Assembly: GCF_001648475.1 (NCBI RefSeq)
Contig: NZ_LXSQ01000011.1
Location: 6,408-70,407, forward strand
Length of the DNA: 64,000 nucleotides
Direction of reading: 5' to 3'
Source of the DNA: Eikenella halliae
GTDB lineage: Bacteria; Pseudomonadota; Gammaproteobacteria; Burkholderiales; Neisseriaceae
Shown here: piece by piece, positions 17,116-24,812 of the stretch
How positions within the stretch are numbered: the first letter of the stretch is position 1
Layout of the letters: each line of letters starts with the position of its first letter
Program-made: the position numbers and the translations under genes
The notes under the pieces: model-generated
Told to the model about the DNA's origin: nothing
Databases searched by the model: none
What the model saw: the letters and a program-made list of their open reading frames with translations, nothing else

Positions 17116-17564
17116 TCAATGTTTACGGCTGTAGTTTTCGATGTCCTCGCACACAGTGGCGAGGAAGTCGAGGTATTTCGGGTCTTCGCCCGCCCACATT
17201 TCCTCTTCGCCCAGCGCGTAGGCGCGGATGAGTTCGTCGGCGGCGCGCTCGAAGTTGCCCAACTCAAATTGCGCCTGGCCGAGCCGCAAATGCAAAAAGG
17301 GGTTGCCGATGGCATCTGGGCAGTGCATGGCGTGACTGAGGGCTTCGCGGGCGGCTTCGTGGCTGCCGCGCAAAAATTCGGTGTCGCCCACCGCAGCCAG
17401 TATCCAAGTGGCGGCTTCCCATTCGGTTTGCGGCTCGGGCAGCAAATCCCATGCCTGCCAAAAACGTTCGATGGCTTCGGCATAGCGCTCCGCATCGGCC
17501 AGCTCGTCGCCTTGTTCGCACAGCGCGGGATTTGCTCGTAGATATGGTCGTTCAGTTCGGCCAT
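17116..17564 (-). pseudogene. TPR-type protein gene with a frameshift near its start
   Basis: The natural start is ATG 17564, preceded by AAGGAG, giving MAELNDHIYEQIP. The rest of the gene (LCEQGDELADAERYAEAIE through EDPKYLDFLATVCEDIENY) is in another frame. The switch is at a run of three C on the coding strand (17527-17529); a fourth C would join the frames into a ~149-residue protein. The body carries tetratricopeptide-like helices (FLHLRLGQAQFELGNFERAADELIRAYALG). Either an inactivating one-base deletion or a sequence error; the tract is too short for classical phase variation. Confidence 0.7.
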
Positions 17565-17601
17565 GGCAGGCTCCTTCTTTAGAGATGCCGCGTATTATAC
17601 A

Positions 17602-17640
17602 GGCTACCTGAAAGCCTTTATTCCTTCCTTTCAGGTAGCC
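17602..17640. repeat. DUS inverted pair between divergent genes
   Basis: The pair stands between the divergent starts of the TPR gene and ligA, so it is not placed as a terminator for either; it may serve uptake or affect both 5' regions. Confidence 0.55.
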
Positions 17641-17698
17641 TCTTCCCCTTGGGCGCGTGATAATATGCGCCGTCTTTTTGTTCACACCACCCGCCACC

Positions 17699-20089
17699 AT
17701 GTCCACCCCCCAACAACGCATCCGCACCCTTGTGCAAACGCTCAACCGCTACGCCCGCGAATACTACACTTTGGACGCGCCCAGCGTGCCCGATGCCGAA
17801 TACGACCGGCTCTACCGCGAGCTGGAAGCCCTGGAAGCCGAATATCCGCAGTTCAGGCTGCCCGAAAGCCCCACACAGCGGGTGGGCGGCGCGGTGCTGG
17901 ACGGCTTTGAAACCGTGGTGCACGCCGTGCCGATGTTGTCGCTGAATAACGCGTTTTCGCCGCGCAACGACGAAACGGGCGCGTTCGACCACGCCGAATT
18001 TTTGGCGTTTGACGAGCGCGTGTGCAAAGAATTGGGCGTGTCGCAGGTGGAATACGCCGCCGAACCGAAGTTTGACGGACTGGCCGTCAGCCTGTTGTAT
18101 CAAAACGGGATTTTGGTGCAGGCGGCCACGCGCGGCGACGGCACCACGGGCGAAAACGTGACCGAAAACATCAAAACCGTGCGCAATATCCCGTTGAAGC
18201 TGCACGGCGAAAAGCAGCCTGCACTGTTGGAAGTGCGCGGCGAAGTGCTGATGCTCAAAGCCGATTTTGCCGCGCTGAACCAACGCCAGCTCGAAGCCGG
18301 CCAAAAGCCCTTCGCCAACCCGCGCAACGCCGCCGCAGGCAGCCTGCGCCAGCTCGATTCCAAAATCACCGCGCAGCGCAAACTGCATTTCTTCGCCTAC
18401 GGCATCGCCCAACTTTCGGGCGCGGAAAGGCTACCTGAAAGCCACATGGAAGAGCTCGCGCTGCTGCACGAACTCGGCTTTTCGCTGCCCGAAGGCTATT
18501 TCGGCGCGTACACCGGCGCGGCGGCCGTGTTGCGCGAATACGAACGGCTGGCCGAGCACCGCCCCCGCCTGCCGTATGAAATCGACGGCATGGTGGTCAA
18601 AGTGAACTCGTTGGCCGAGCAGCAACAACTCGGCTTCGTGTCGCGCGCGCCGCGTTGGGCGATTGCGCACAAATTCCCCGCCGAAGAAGCGCTCACCACC
18701 GTGGAAGCGATTGACGTGCAGGTCGGCCGCACCGGCGCAATCACCCCCGTGGCGCGGCTCGCGCCCGTGTTCGTAGGCGGCGTAACCGTGACCAACGCCA
18801 CGCTGCACAACCAAGACGAAGTGGCGCGCAAAGACGTGCGCGTGGGCGACACCGTGGTCGTGCGCCGCGCAGGCGACGTGATTCCCGAAGTGGTGCGCGT
18901 GCTGTTGGAACGCCGCCCGATGGTTGAAAAGCAGCCTGCACTCGGCGGCGACTTATTTTTGCTTCGCAGAAACTCGCAAAGCTCGTTTTCAGGTAGCCTC
19001 GAACCGCTGCACGAACCGTTCAGGCTGCCTGAAACCTGCCCCGTATGCGGCAGCGCCGTCGAACGCGAAGCAGGCGAAGCCGTCGCCCGCTGCACCGGCG
19101 GCATGCTCTGCCAAGCCCAGCGCGCACAAGGGCTCATCCACTTCGCCAGCCGCAAAGCCATGGACATCGCCGGGCTGGGCGACAAGCAAATCGAAGCACT
19201 CGTCGCTGCCGACGTATTGCACAGCTTTGCCGATATTTATCAATTAGATATCGCCAAACTGCAAACCATCAAAGACAGCAAATCCGCCGCCACCAAATGG
19301 GCGCAGAACATCTTGGACAGCATCGCCCAAAGCCGCACCCCGCCGTTCGCCCGCTTCCTGTTCGCCCTCGGCATCCGCCACGTCGGCGAAAGCACCGCCA
19401 AACAGCTGGCAGCCGCGTTCGGCAACCTCGACACCGTGCGCCGCGCCCCCGAACCCATCCTCGCCTGCCTGCCCGACATCGGCAGCATCGTCGCCCACGC
19501 CATCGCCCACTATTTCAGGCAGCCTGCACAGCAAAAAATGCTGGACGACCTATTGCAGCACGTCACCCCCCAAGCTGCCGCCCCGTCGCCCCAAACCCGC
19601 GCCCACGCCGCCCCCGAACAATGGCTGCAACGCCTGCCCGGCATCAAACTCAGCGAAAAACGCGCCGCCGAACTCTGGCAGCTCGCAGGCAGCCTGCACG
19701 CCCTGCAAACCGACCAAGCCCTGCCGCAAGAATGGCAAGACTGGCGCAGGCAGCCTGCACACGCCACCTTGCTGCAAGACATCATCGCCTTCACCGAAGC
19801 GCTGCCTGAAAACAGCGCAGGCGACGTTTCAGGCAGCCTGCACCCCGAAAACAGCTCCATCGCCGGCAAAACCTTCGTCCTGACCGGCACCCTGCCCACC
19901 CTGAAACGCGACCAAGCCGCCGCCCTCATCGAAGCCGCCGGCGGCAAAGTGAGCGGCAGTGTATCCAAAAAAACCGATTTCGTAGTGGCGGGCGAAGCCG
20001 CAGGCAGCAAACTGGAAAAGGCACAGGCGCTGGGCGTGACCGTGTTGAGTGAAGAAGAGTTGCTGGGGATGCTGGGGGGAGCGGATTAA
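17699..20089 (+). CDS. ligA: NAD-dependent DNA ligase
   Basis: 796 residues from ATG 17699 (product starts STPQQRIRTLVQTLNRYAREYY); longer than the ~670-residue enterobacterial enzyme. The adenylated Lys is Lys124 in EPKFDG. OB fold, a Cys4 zinc finger (CPVC ... CTGGMLC), helix-hairpin-helix segments and a C-terminal BRCT domain (TFVLTGTLPTLKRDQA ... ) follow in order. Extra length lies before the zinc finger, where an in-frame DUS occurs, and between HhH and BRCT (roughly residues 620-715). It contains uptake words of three dialects, suggesting a mosaic origin. Confidence 0.97.
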   Translation: MSTPQQRIRTLVQTLNRYAREYYTLDAPSVPDAEYDRLYRELEALEAEYPQFRLPESPTQRVGGAVLDGFETVVHAVPMLSLNNAFSPRNDETGAFDHAEFLAFDERVCKELGVSQVEYAAEPKFDGLAVSLLYQNGILVQAATRGDGTTGENVTENIKTVRNIPLKLHGEKQPALLEVRGEVLMLKADFAALNQRQLEAGQKPFANPRNAAAGSLRQLDSKITAQRKLHFFAYGIAQLSGAERLPESHMEELALLHELGFSLPEGYFGAYTGAAAVLREYERLAEHRPRLPYEIDGMVVKVNSLAEQQQLGFVSRAPRWAIAHKFPAEEALTTVEAIDVQVGRTGAITPVARLAPVFVGGVTVTNATLHNQDEVARKDVRVGDTVVVRRAGDVIPEVVRVLLERRPMVEKQPALGGDLFLLRRNSQSSFSGSLEPLHEPFRLPETCPVCGSAVEREAGEAVARCTGGMLCQAQRAQGLIHFASRKAMDIAGLGDKQIEALVAADVLHSFADIYQLDIAKLQTIKDSKSAATKWAQNILDSIAQSRTPPFARFLFALGIRHVGESTAKQLAAAFGNLDTVRRAPEPILACLPDIGSIVAHAIAHYFRQPAQQKMLDDLLQHVTPQAAAPSPQTRAHAAPEQWLQRLPGIKLSEKRAAELWQLAGSLHALQTDQALPQEWQDWRRQPAHATLLQDIIAFTEALPENSAGDVSGSLHPENSSIAGKTFVLTGTLPTLKRDQAAALIEAAGGKVSGSVSKKTDFVVAGEAAGSKLEKAQALGVTVLSEEELLGMLGGAD

Positions 20090-20233
20090 AATGCTACCTA
20101 AAAACCTGTTTCCTACCATTTAGCCCTCCCATTTTTCAGGTAGCCTTTTCTGCCCACACCGCCCCTATCTGCGCCATCCCTGCCCCGCTCATCGGCAATC
20201 TCGGGTAAGATGGCGCTTTTTTCGGAGACAGCT

Positions 20234-20887
20234 ATGCCGCAAAAAGTAATCGCAATCGACGGGCCGAGCGCATCGGGGAAAGGCACGGTGGCGCAGCGGG
20301 TGGCGAATGCCTTGGGCTGGCGTTATCTGGATTCGGGTGCGCTCTACCGCATCACCGCGCTCTATGCGCGCAACCGCCAAATCGCTTGGGATAACGAAGC
20401 TGCGGTGGCCGCGCTGGCGCAGGCTTTGCCGGTGGAGTTTGTCGAGGGCGCGGTGCTGTTGGACGGGGAGGATGTTTCCGCCGCCATCCGCAGCGAGGAA
20501 ATCGGCATGGGGGCATCACGGGTGGCGGCGCTGCCGACGGTGCGCACGGCTTTGTTGCAGCGGCAGCGCGCGTTTCTAACCGAACAGGGGCTGGTGGCCG
20601 ACGGGCGCGATATGGGCTCGGTGGTATTCCCCGATGCCGTGCTCAAGGTTTTCCTCACTGCTTCGCCGCAAGTGCGTGCCGAACGCCGCGCCAAACAAAT
20701 CGGCGTACCGCTTGCAGGCGCGGGTTTCGAGCGCATCTTGGCCGATATCGAAGCACGCGACGAAGCCGACCGCAACCGCGCCGTTGCGCCGCTGCAAAAG
20801 CTACCTGAAGCCCATCTGCTCGACACTTCGGCGCTGACGATTGAAGAATCGGTAAAAAAAGTGCTTGATTGGTATCGGGAAAAATAA
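20234..20887 (+). CDS. cmk: Cytidylate kinase
   Basis: 217 residues from ATG 20234, with GGAG upstream; an in-frame ATG at 20210 adds eight unconserved residues. The P-loop is GPSASGKGT (residues 10-18), then YLDSGALYR, DGRDMGSVVFP and a RDEADRNRAVAPL lid region. It phosphorylates CMP and dCMP. The cmk-rpsA-ihfB order is widely conserved in proteobacteria. A near-DUS word near 20799 is in frame. Confidence 0.97.
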   Translation: MPQKVIAIDGPSASGKGTVAQRVANALGWRYLDSGALYRITALYARNRQIAWDNEAAVAALAQALPVEFVEGAVLLDGEDVSAAIRSEEIGMGASRVAALPTVRTALLQRQRAFLTEQGLVADGRDMGSVVFPDAVLKVFLTASPQVRAERRAKQIGVPLAGAGFERILADIEARDEADRNRAVAPLQKLPEAHLLDTSALTIEESVKKVLDWYREK

Positions 20888-20895
20888 AGTTACTG

Positions 20896-20901
20896 TATAA
20901 T
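20896..20901 (+). promoter_or_regulatory. Likely -10 element of an rpsA promoter
   Basis: A perfect TATAAT, preceded by TG, lies in the cmk-rpsA gap eight bases after the cmk stop. No convincing -35 is spaced correctly, so it may rely on the upstream TG. Confidence 0.4.
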
Positions 20902-20968
20902 GCCGCGTTTTCGGCGCATCCGTTCCGCTTGGGCGCGGCTGTGTTGTATAAACAATTGATTTAACTCA

Positions 20969-20993
20969 CGCCTGCCATGCCAAGGGTGGCAGG
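20969..20993 (+). promoter_or_regulatory. Stem-loop in the rpsA leader
   Basis: GCCTGCCA and TGGCAGGC form an eight-base stem with a nine-base loop about 58 bases before the rpsA ATG. There is no T run, so a terminator is unlikely. S1 genes can be autoregulated through leader structure, which is the possible role. Confidence 0.4.
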
Positions 20994-21051
20994 CTTCTAT
21001 CAACTCCAACCCTCCGCACTCCTTGGCCGTGCGTGGAAAAGACAAAACCTT

Positions 21052-22728
21052 ATGGAAAATTTTGCCCAGTTACTGGAAGAATACTCAGCCGTACAAGAAA
21101 TGAATCAGGGCGAGGTGATTACCGCCGAAGTGGTGGCGATTACCGACAAACACGTTATCGTGAACGCCGGCCTGAAATCCGAATCCCTGATTGATTTGAA
21201 CGAATTCAAAAACGCCCAAGGCGAACTGGAAGTTAAAGTCGGCGATTTCGTTACCGTAACCATCGAATCCGTAGAAAACGGCTTCGGCGAAACCAAACTC
21301 TCCCGCGAAAAAGCCAAACGCGCTGCCGATTGGCTGGCTTTGGAAGAAGCCATGGAAAGCGGCGAGATCCTCTCCGGCGTGATCAACGGCAAGGTCAAAG
21401 GCGGCCTCACCGTGATGATCAACAGCATCCGCGCTTTCCTGCCGGGCTCTCTGGTAGACGTGCGCCCGGTGAAAGACACTTCTCACTTTGAAGGCAAAGA
21501 AGTTGAATTCAAAGTGATCAAACTGGATCGCAAACGCAACAACGTAGTGGTATCCCGCCGCGCCGTGCTGGAAGAAACCCTGGGCGAAGAGCGCCAGGCC
21601 CTGCTGGAAACCCTGCAGGAAGGCACCGTGGTGAAAGGTATCGTGAAGAACATCACCGACTACGGCGCATTCGTGGACTTGGGCGGTATCGACGGTCTGC
21701 TGCACATCACCGATTTGGCATGGCGCCGCGTGAAACACCCCAGCGAAGTGCTGGAAGTGGGCCAGGAAGTAGAAGCCAAAGTATTGAAATTCGACCAAGA
21801 CCGCAGCCGCGTATCTTTGGGCATGAAACAGCTGGGCGAAGACCCCTGGAGCGGCCTCGCCCGCCGTTACCCCGCCCGCACCCGCCTGTTCGGCAAGGTA
21901 ACCAACCTGACCGACTACGGCGCATTCGTTGAAATCGAACAGGGCATCGAAGGCTTGGTACACGTTTCCGAAATGGACTGGACCAACAAAAACGTTCACC
22001 CGAGCAAAGTGGTTCAGCTGGGCGACGAAGTAGAAGTGATGATTCTGGACATCGACGAAGACCGCCGCCGCATCAGCCTGGGCATGAAACAATGCCAGGC
22101 CAATCCGTGGGAAGAATTTGCCGCCAACTTCAACAAAGGCGACAAACTCACCGGCGCGGTTAAATCCATCACCGATTTCGGTATTTTCGTTGGCCTGCCC
22201 GGCAACATCGACGGCCTGGTACACCTCTCCGACCTCTCTTGGAGCGAAAGCGGCGAAGAAGCCGTACGCAAATACAAAAAAGGCGAAGACGTGGAAGCCG
22301 TTGTATTGTCTATCGATGTAGAGAAAGAACGCATCAGCTTGGGCATCAAACAGCTCGAAGGCGACCCCTTCGGCAGCTACATCAGCATCAACGACAAAGG
22401 CGCTTTGGTGAAAGGCACCGTGAAATCTGTTGAAGCCAAAGGCGCCGAAGTGCAGCTGGCCGACGAAGTAGTGGCCTACCTGCCCGCTTCCGAGTTCGAC
22501 AGCGAGCGCGTGGAAGACTTAACCACCAAGCTCAAAGAAGGCGACGAAGTGGAAGCCGTCATCGTTACCGTAGACCGCAAAAACCGCAATATCAAGCTGT
22601 CGGTAAAAGCCCGCACGGCCAAAGAAAACCGCGAAGCGCTCAACACCGTGAACGCAGCGGCCAGCCATGCCGGCACCACCAGCCTGGGCGATTTGCTCAA
22701 GGCCAAGCTGGGCGGCGAAAACGAATAA
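21052..22728 (+). CDS. rpsA: 30S ribosomal protein S1
   Basis: 558 residues from ATG 21052 (product starts ENFAQLLEEYSAVQEM). Six S1/OB-fold repeats follow; repeats 3-6 show the GxVxNITDYGAFVDLGGIDG type signature and FDQDRSRVSLGMKQ-like ends. It recruits mRNA to the 30S subunit. The upstream ORF extension to 20977 crosses the leader stem-loop and is not credible. No in-frame DUS occurs, as expected for a highly constrained gene. Confidence 0.98.
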   Translation: MENFAQLLEEYSAVQEMNQGEVITAEVVAITDKHVIVNAGLKSESLIDLNEFKNAQGELEVKVGDFVTVTIESVENGFGETKLSREKAKRAADWLALEEAMESGEILSGVINGKVKGGLTVMINSIRAFLPGSLVDVRPVKDTSHFEGKEVEFKVIKLDRKRNNVVVSRRAVLEETLGEERQALLETLQEGTVVKGIVKNITDYGAFVDLGGIDGLLHITDLAWRRVKHPSEVLEVGQEVEAKVLKFDQDRSRVSLGMKQLGEDPWSGLARRYPARTRLFGKVTNLTDYGAFVEIEQGIEGLVHVSEMDWTNKNVHPSKVVQLGDEVEVMILDIDEDRRRISLGMKQCQANPWEEFAANFNKGDKLTGAVKSITDFGIFVGLPGNIDGLVHLSDLSWSESGEEAVRKYKKGEDVEAVVLSIDVEKERISLGIKQLEGDPFGSYISINDKGALVKGTVKSVEAKGAEVQLADEVVAYLPASEFDSERVEDLTTKLKEGDEVEAVIVTVDRKNRNIKLSVKARTAKENREALNTVNAAASHAGTTSLGDLLKAKLGGENE

Positions 22729-22740
22729 GGATAGCGCAAA

Positions 22741-23043
22741 ATGACCAAATCAGAGTTGATGGCCCATCTGGCCGAGAAGTATCTGGCTCAAGGGCATTCC
22801 CGCCTGGCTGTTAAGGATGTGGAGCAAAGCGTGAAGGTTTTGGTGGATGCCATGACCCGTGCGCTGGCTCGTGGTCAGCGTATCGAGATTCGCGGGTTCG
22901 GCAGCTTCGACCTGAACCACCGTCCGGCACGCATCGGCCGCAATCCGAAAACCGGCGAAAAAGTGAACGTGCCCGAAAAATACGTGCCGCACTTCAAAGC
23001 TGGTAAGGAATTGCGCGAACGCGTAGACCAAGCCGCCAAGTAA
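22741..23043 (+). CDS. ihfB: Integration host factor beta subunit
   Basis: 100 residues. The DNA-binding arm IRGFGSFDLNHRPARIGRNP and the conserved KTGEKVNVPEKYVPHFKAGKELR end identify the HU/IHF family; the N-terminal TKSELMAHLAEKY and the gene position after rpsA point to the beta subunit. It bends DNA in transcription, replication and recombination. It starts 12 bases after rpsA and ends in a DUS terminator. Confidence 0.95.
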   Translation: MTKSELMAHLAEKYLAQGHSRLAVKDVEQSVKVLVDAMTRALARGQRIEIRGFGSFDLNHRPARIGRNPKTGEKVNVPEKYVPHFKAGKELRERVDQAAK

Positions 23044-23062
23044 GATTGGCATTCAGCCGAAT

Positions 23063-23095
23063 AAAAGGCTACCTGAAAATTTCAGGTAGCCTTTT
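23063..23095 (+). terminator. ihfB terminator, DUS inverted pair
   Basis: AAAAGGCTACCTGAAA and TTTCAGGTAGCCTTTT form a near-perfect hairpin with a T-rich tail. The IS at 23102 inserted only seven bases further on, sparing it. Confidence 0.75.
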
Positions 23096-23101
23096 ATTTT
23101 A

Positions 23102-23814
23102 GGGGCTGACGTAGATTAGCCCTAAATTCCACACCAATCCCGCAGGATTTTAAGCTGTTGAGACGGTGTGCCGAAGTTAAATCGAAACTCACATTCTTTC
23201 AAGAACAGCGGGAAAGATTTGCGGTCGATTCCGTTGTATTTCCGTAAGACGCGTTTTGCCTGATTCCAAAAATTCTCAATGCCGTTGATATGGTTCTGGC
23301 GGTCTGCAAATTCCTTGGAATGGTTGATGCGGTGATGGATAAAACCGCTCACGTCCAACTTGTCGTAGCTGCTCAGGCTATCCGTGTAAACAATGCTGTC
23401 CGGCATGATTTTCTGTTTGATAACAGGCATCAAAGTATCAGACTTGGCATTATCTACGACAACGGTATAGACCCGTCCGTTGCGTTTCAGAATGCCGAAG
23501 ACAACCACTTTTCCTGCCGCACCGCGACCGCGTCTACCCTTGCGGTGTCCCCCGAAATAACTTTCGTCCAACTCGACAGGCCCCTCGAAAACCTCATCGG
23601 CAGCCAAGGCTAGATAATGGCTGATAACCATGCGGATTTTACGGTAAAACAGAATAGCGGAGTTGGGCTGAATGCCCAAAATATCGGCAGCGGAACGGGC
23701 GGTAACTTGGAGTACGAAAAATTCAAGCAGTTTATTTTGAATTCTCTTACTTAATTTACAATTAGTTATCTTCATTTCCGTAGCCTAGCATAGCTGCTAA
23801 TCTACGTCAGCCCC
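23102..23814 (-). mobile_element. IS1016-like insertion sequence (IS1595 family), copy 1
   Basis: A 713-bp element bounded by inverted repeats that begin GGGGCTGACGTAGATTAG. It is flanked by an 8-bp direct repeat TTATTTTA (23094-23101 and 23815-23822), the target duplication size of IS1595-family elements. It contains one intact transposase on the minus strand. The duplication shows this copy arrived by transposition and has not recombined since. Confidence 0.92.
23122..23775 (-). CDS. IS1595-family (IS1016-like) transposase
   Basis: 217 residues with an ISXO2-like DDE-type domain: GPVELDESYFGG (first acidic residue), IVYTDSLSSYD (second), and HINGIENFWNQAKR near the end. The basic GGHRKGRRGRGAAGK stretch is typical. 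Intact and full length. Nearly identical to the copy at 59253, with a few substitutions such as RIQNK versus RVQNK, so the copies have diverged slightly. Confidence 0.93.
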   Translation of the reverse strand: MKITNCKLSKRIQNKLLEFFVLQVTARSAADILGIQPNSAILFYRKIRMVISHYLALAADEVFEGPVELDESYFGGHRKGRRGRGAAGKVVVFGILKRNGRVYTVVVDNAKSDTLMPVIKQKIMPDSIVYTDSLSSYDKLDVSGFIHHRINHSKEFADRQNHINGIENFWNQAKRVLRKYNGIDRKSFPLFLKECEFRFNFGTPSQQLKILRDWCGI

Positions 23815-23838
23815 TTATTTTATCCAACCGTTCCCGCA

Positions 23839-23958
23839 ATGGCGTTATGTATGCACCTCGGTTGTTTAGATATAGCAGCCGAATCCACTTTCAAAACCAT
23901 TCGGCAAGCCTCAGGCAATACAATCAGTACGGTAAAATGCGCATACCGTCATGCTTAG
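23839..23958 (+). pseudogene. Possible remnant of a sigma-factor C-terminal region
   Basis: A 39-codon frame ends TIRQASGNTISTVKCAYRHA, which resembles the helix-turn-helix of sigma region 4 (IAxxTGxxxxTVKxRxxYA). No upstream part of a sigma gene is present next to the IS. This is a weak resemblance. The rest of 23815-24063 shows only a small GTGCCT/AGGCAC hairpin near 24015. Confidence 0.2.
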
Positions 23959-24063
23959 TTTAATCCGCCATATCTGTCCCATGCCTATCAGCCCCGGGGC
24001 TTTGAAAAGCCGCCCGTGCCTTTAAGGCACTTCGGGGAAGAAAGGCGGATGGAAGAATCCGGC

Positions 24064-24504
24064 CTATGACTGCTCCGCCACCTTGCATACCACGCGGGCA
24101 GCTACTTTCGATACACCTTGTAGGCGGTTAAACGGAATGCGCGCGCCTTGCGCATTGGTGTGGCGCGCCACTTCGCGCACGGTTTTTTCTGCACACTGCA
24201 CCGAATAAACCTTGCTGCCGGCAGATCTGGTGTTGCGCACATATTCCGCCAGCGTTCTGCCCGGAACGACTACAAAGGCCGGAGAATTTTGGAGCACGCT
24301 CAACAAATGGATAGAGGCAATTTTGCCCTCGTGAGCGCCGCCATCCACAAAAATAAAGGTTTCCGATATATCTTGGGCGGGCGTGCCGTAGGTTTGATAG
24401 CCGTCAACCACATCCAGCGGTTTGAAATCGGCAAAACTCGGGTCTTTGGCCAAAGCTGCCGAAGCGGATACGGCCAATGCGGTAAGCAACAAGGTTTTTT
24501 TCAT
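24064..24504 (-). CDS. Secreted protein of unknown function
   Basis: 146 residues. The start is the second of two consecutive ATG codons (24504), seven bases after AAGGA. A signal peptide (KKTLLLTALAVSASAALA) leads into a small domain with two cysteines (VQCAEK and VVCKVAEQ) that may form a disulphide. I do not recognise the family. Predicted periplasmic, transcribed alone. Confidence 0.7.
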   Translation of the reverse strand: MKKTLLLTALAVSASAALAKDPSFADFKPLDVVDGYQTYGTPAQDISETFIFVDGGAHEGKIASIHLLSVLQNSPAFVVVPGRTLAEYVRNTRSAGSKVYSVQCAEKTVREVARHTNAQGARIPFNRLQGVSKVAARVVCKVAEQS

Positions 24505-24760
24505 CATTTTTCCTTCAAGATAACGCCGCCTCGTCGGCAAAGGTGGTGCGGCACATGACGCATGGTTTCAGGTAGCCTGCAGCGGGCAGGCCGCCCAGGT
24601 AGTAAACACCGCCATTCTACACAGCCGCCTGAAGCCAGCCAATTTCCCGCATACCGGCAGGCCGGGCATGGCTGCCGCAGCGGGCAAAATAAGCGCAGGC
24701 GGTATTTATCTGCAATCCCGCCTACCTTTGCCTTACCCTTCTTTAATCTTCCGTATAACG

Positions 24761-24808
24761 TTAGAGGCCGCTTGAAAACCAAGGGGAATGTTTTCAAGCG
24801 GCCTCTAA
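24761..24808 (-). terminator. copA terminator built from a variant uptake-like word
   Basis: A perfect 19-base inverted repeat whose arms contain AGGCCGCTTGAAAA, two substitutions from the Neisseria AG-DUS AGGCCGTCTGAA. It begins 4 bases after copA. The 24505-24760 region between it and the secreted gene has one DUS (near 24567) and no gene. Confidence 0.65.
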
Positions 24809-24812
24809 ATTC

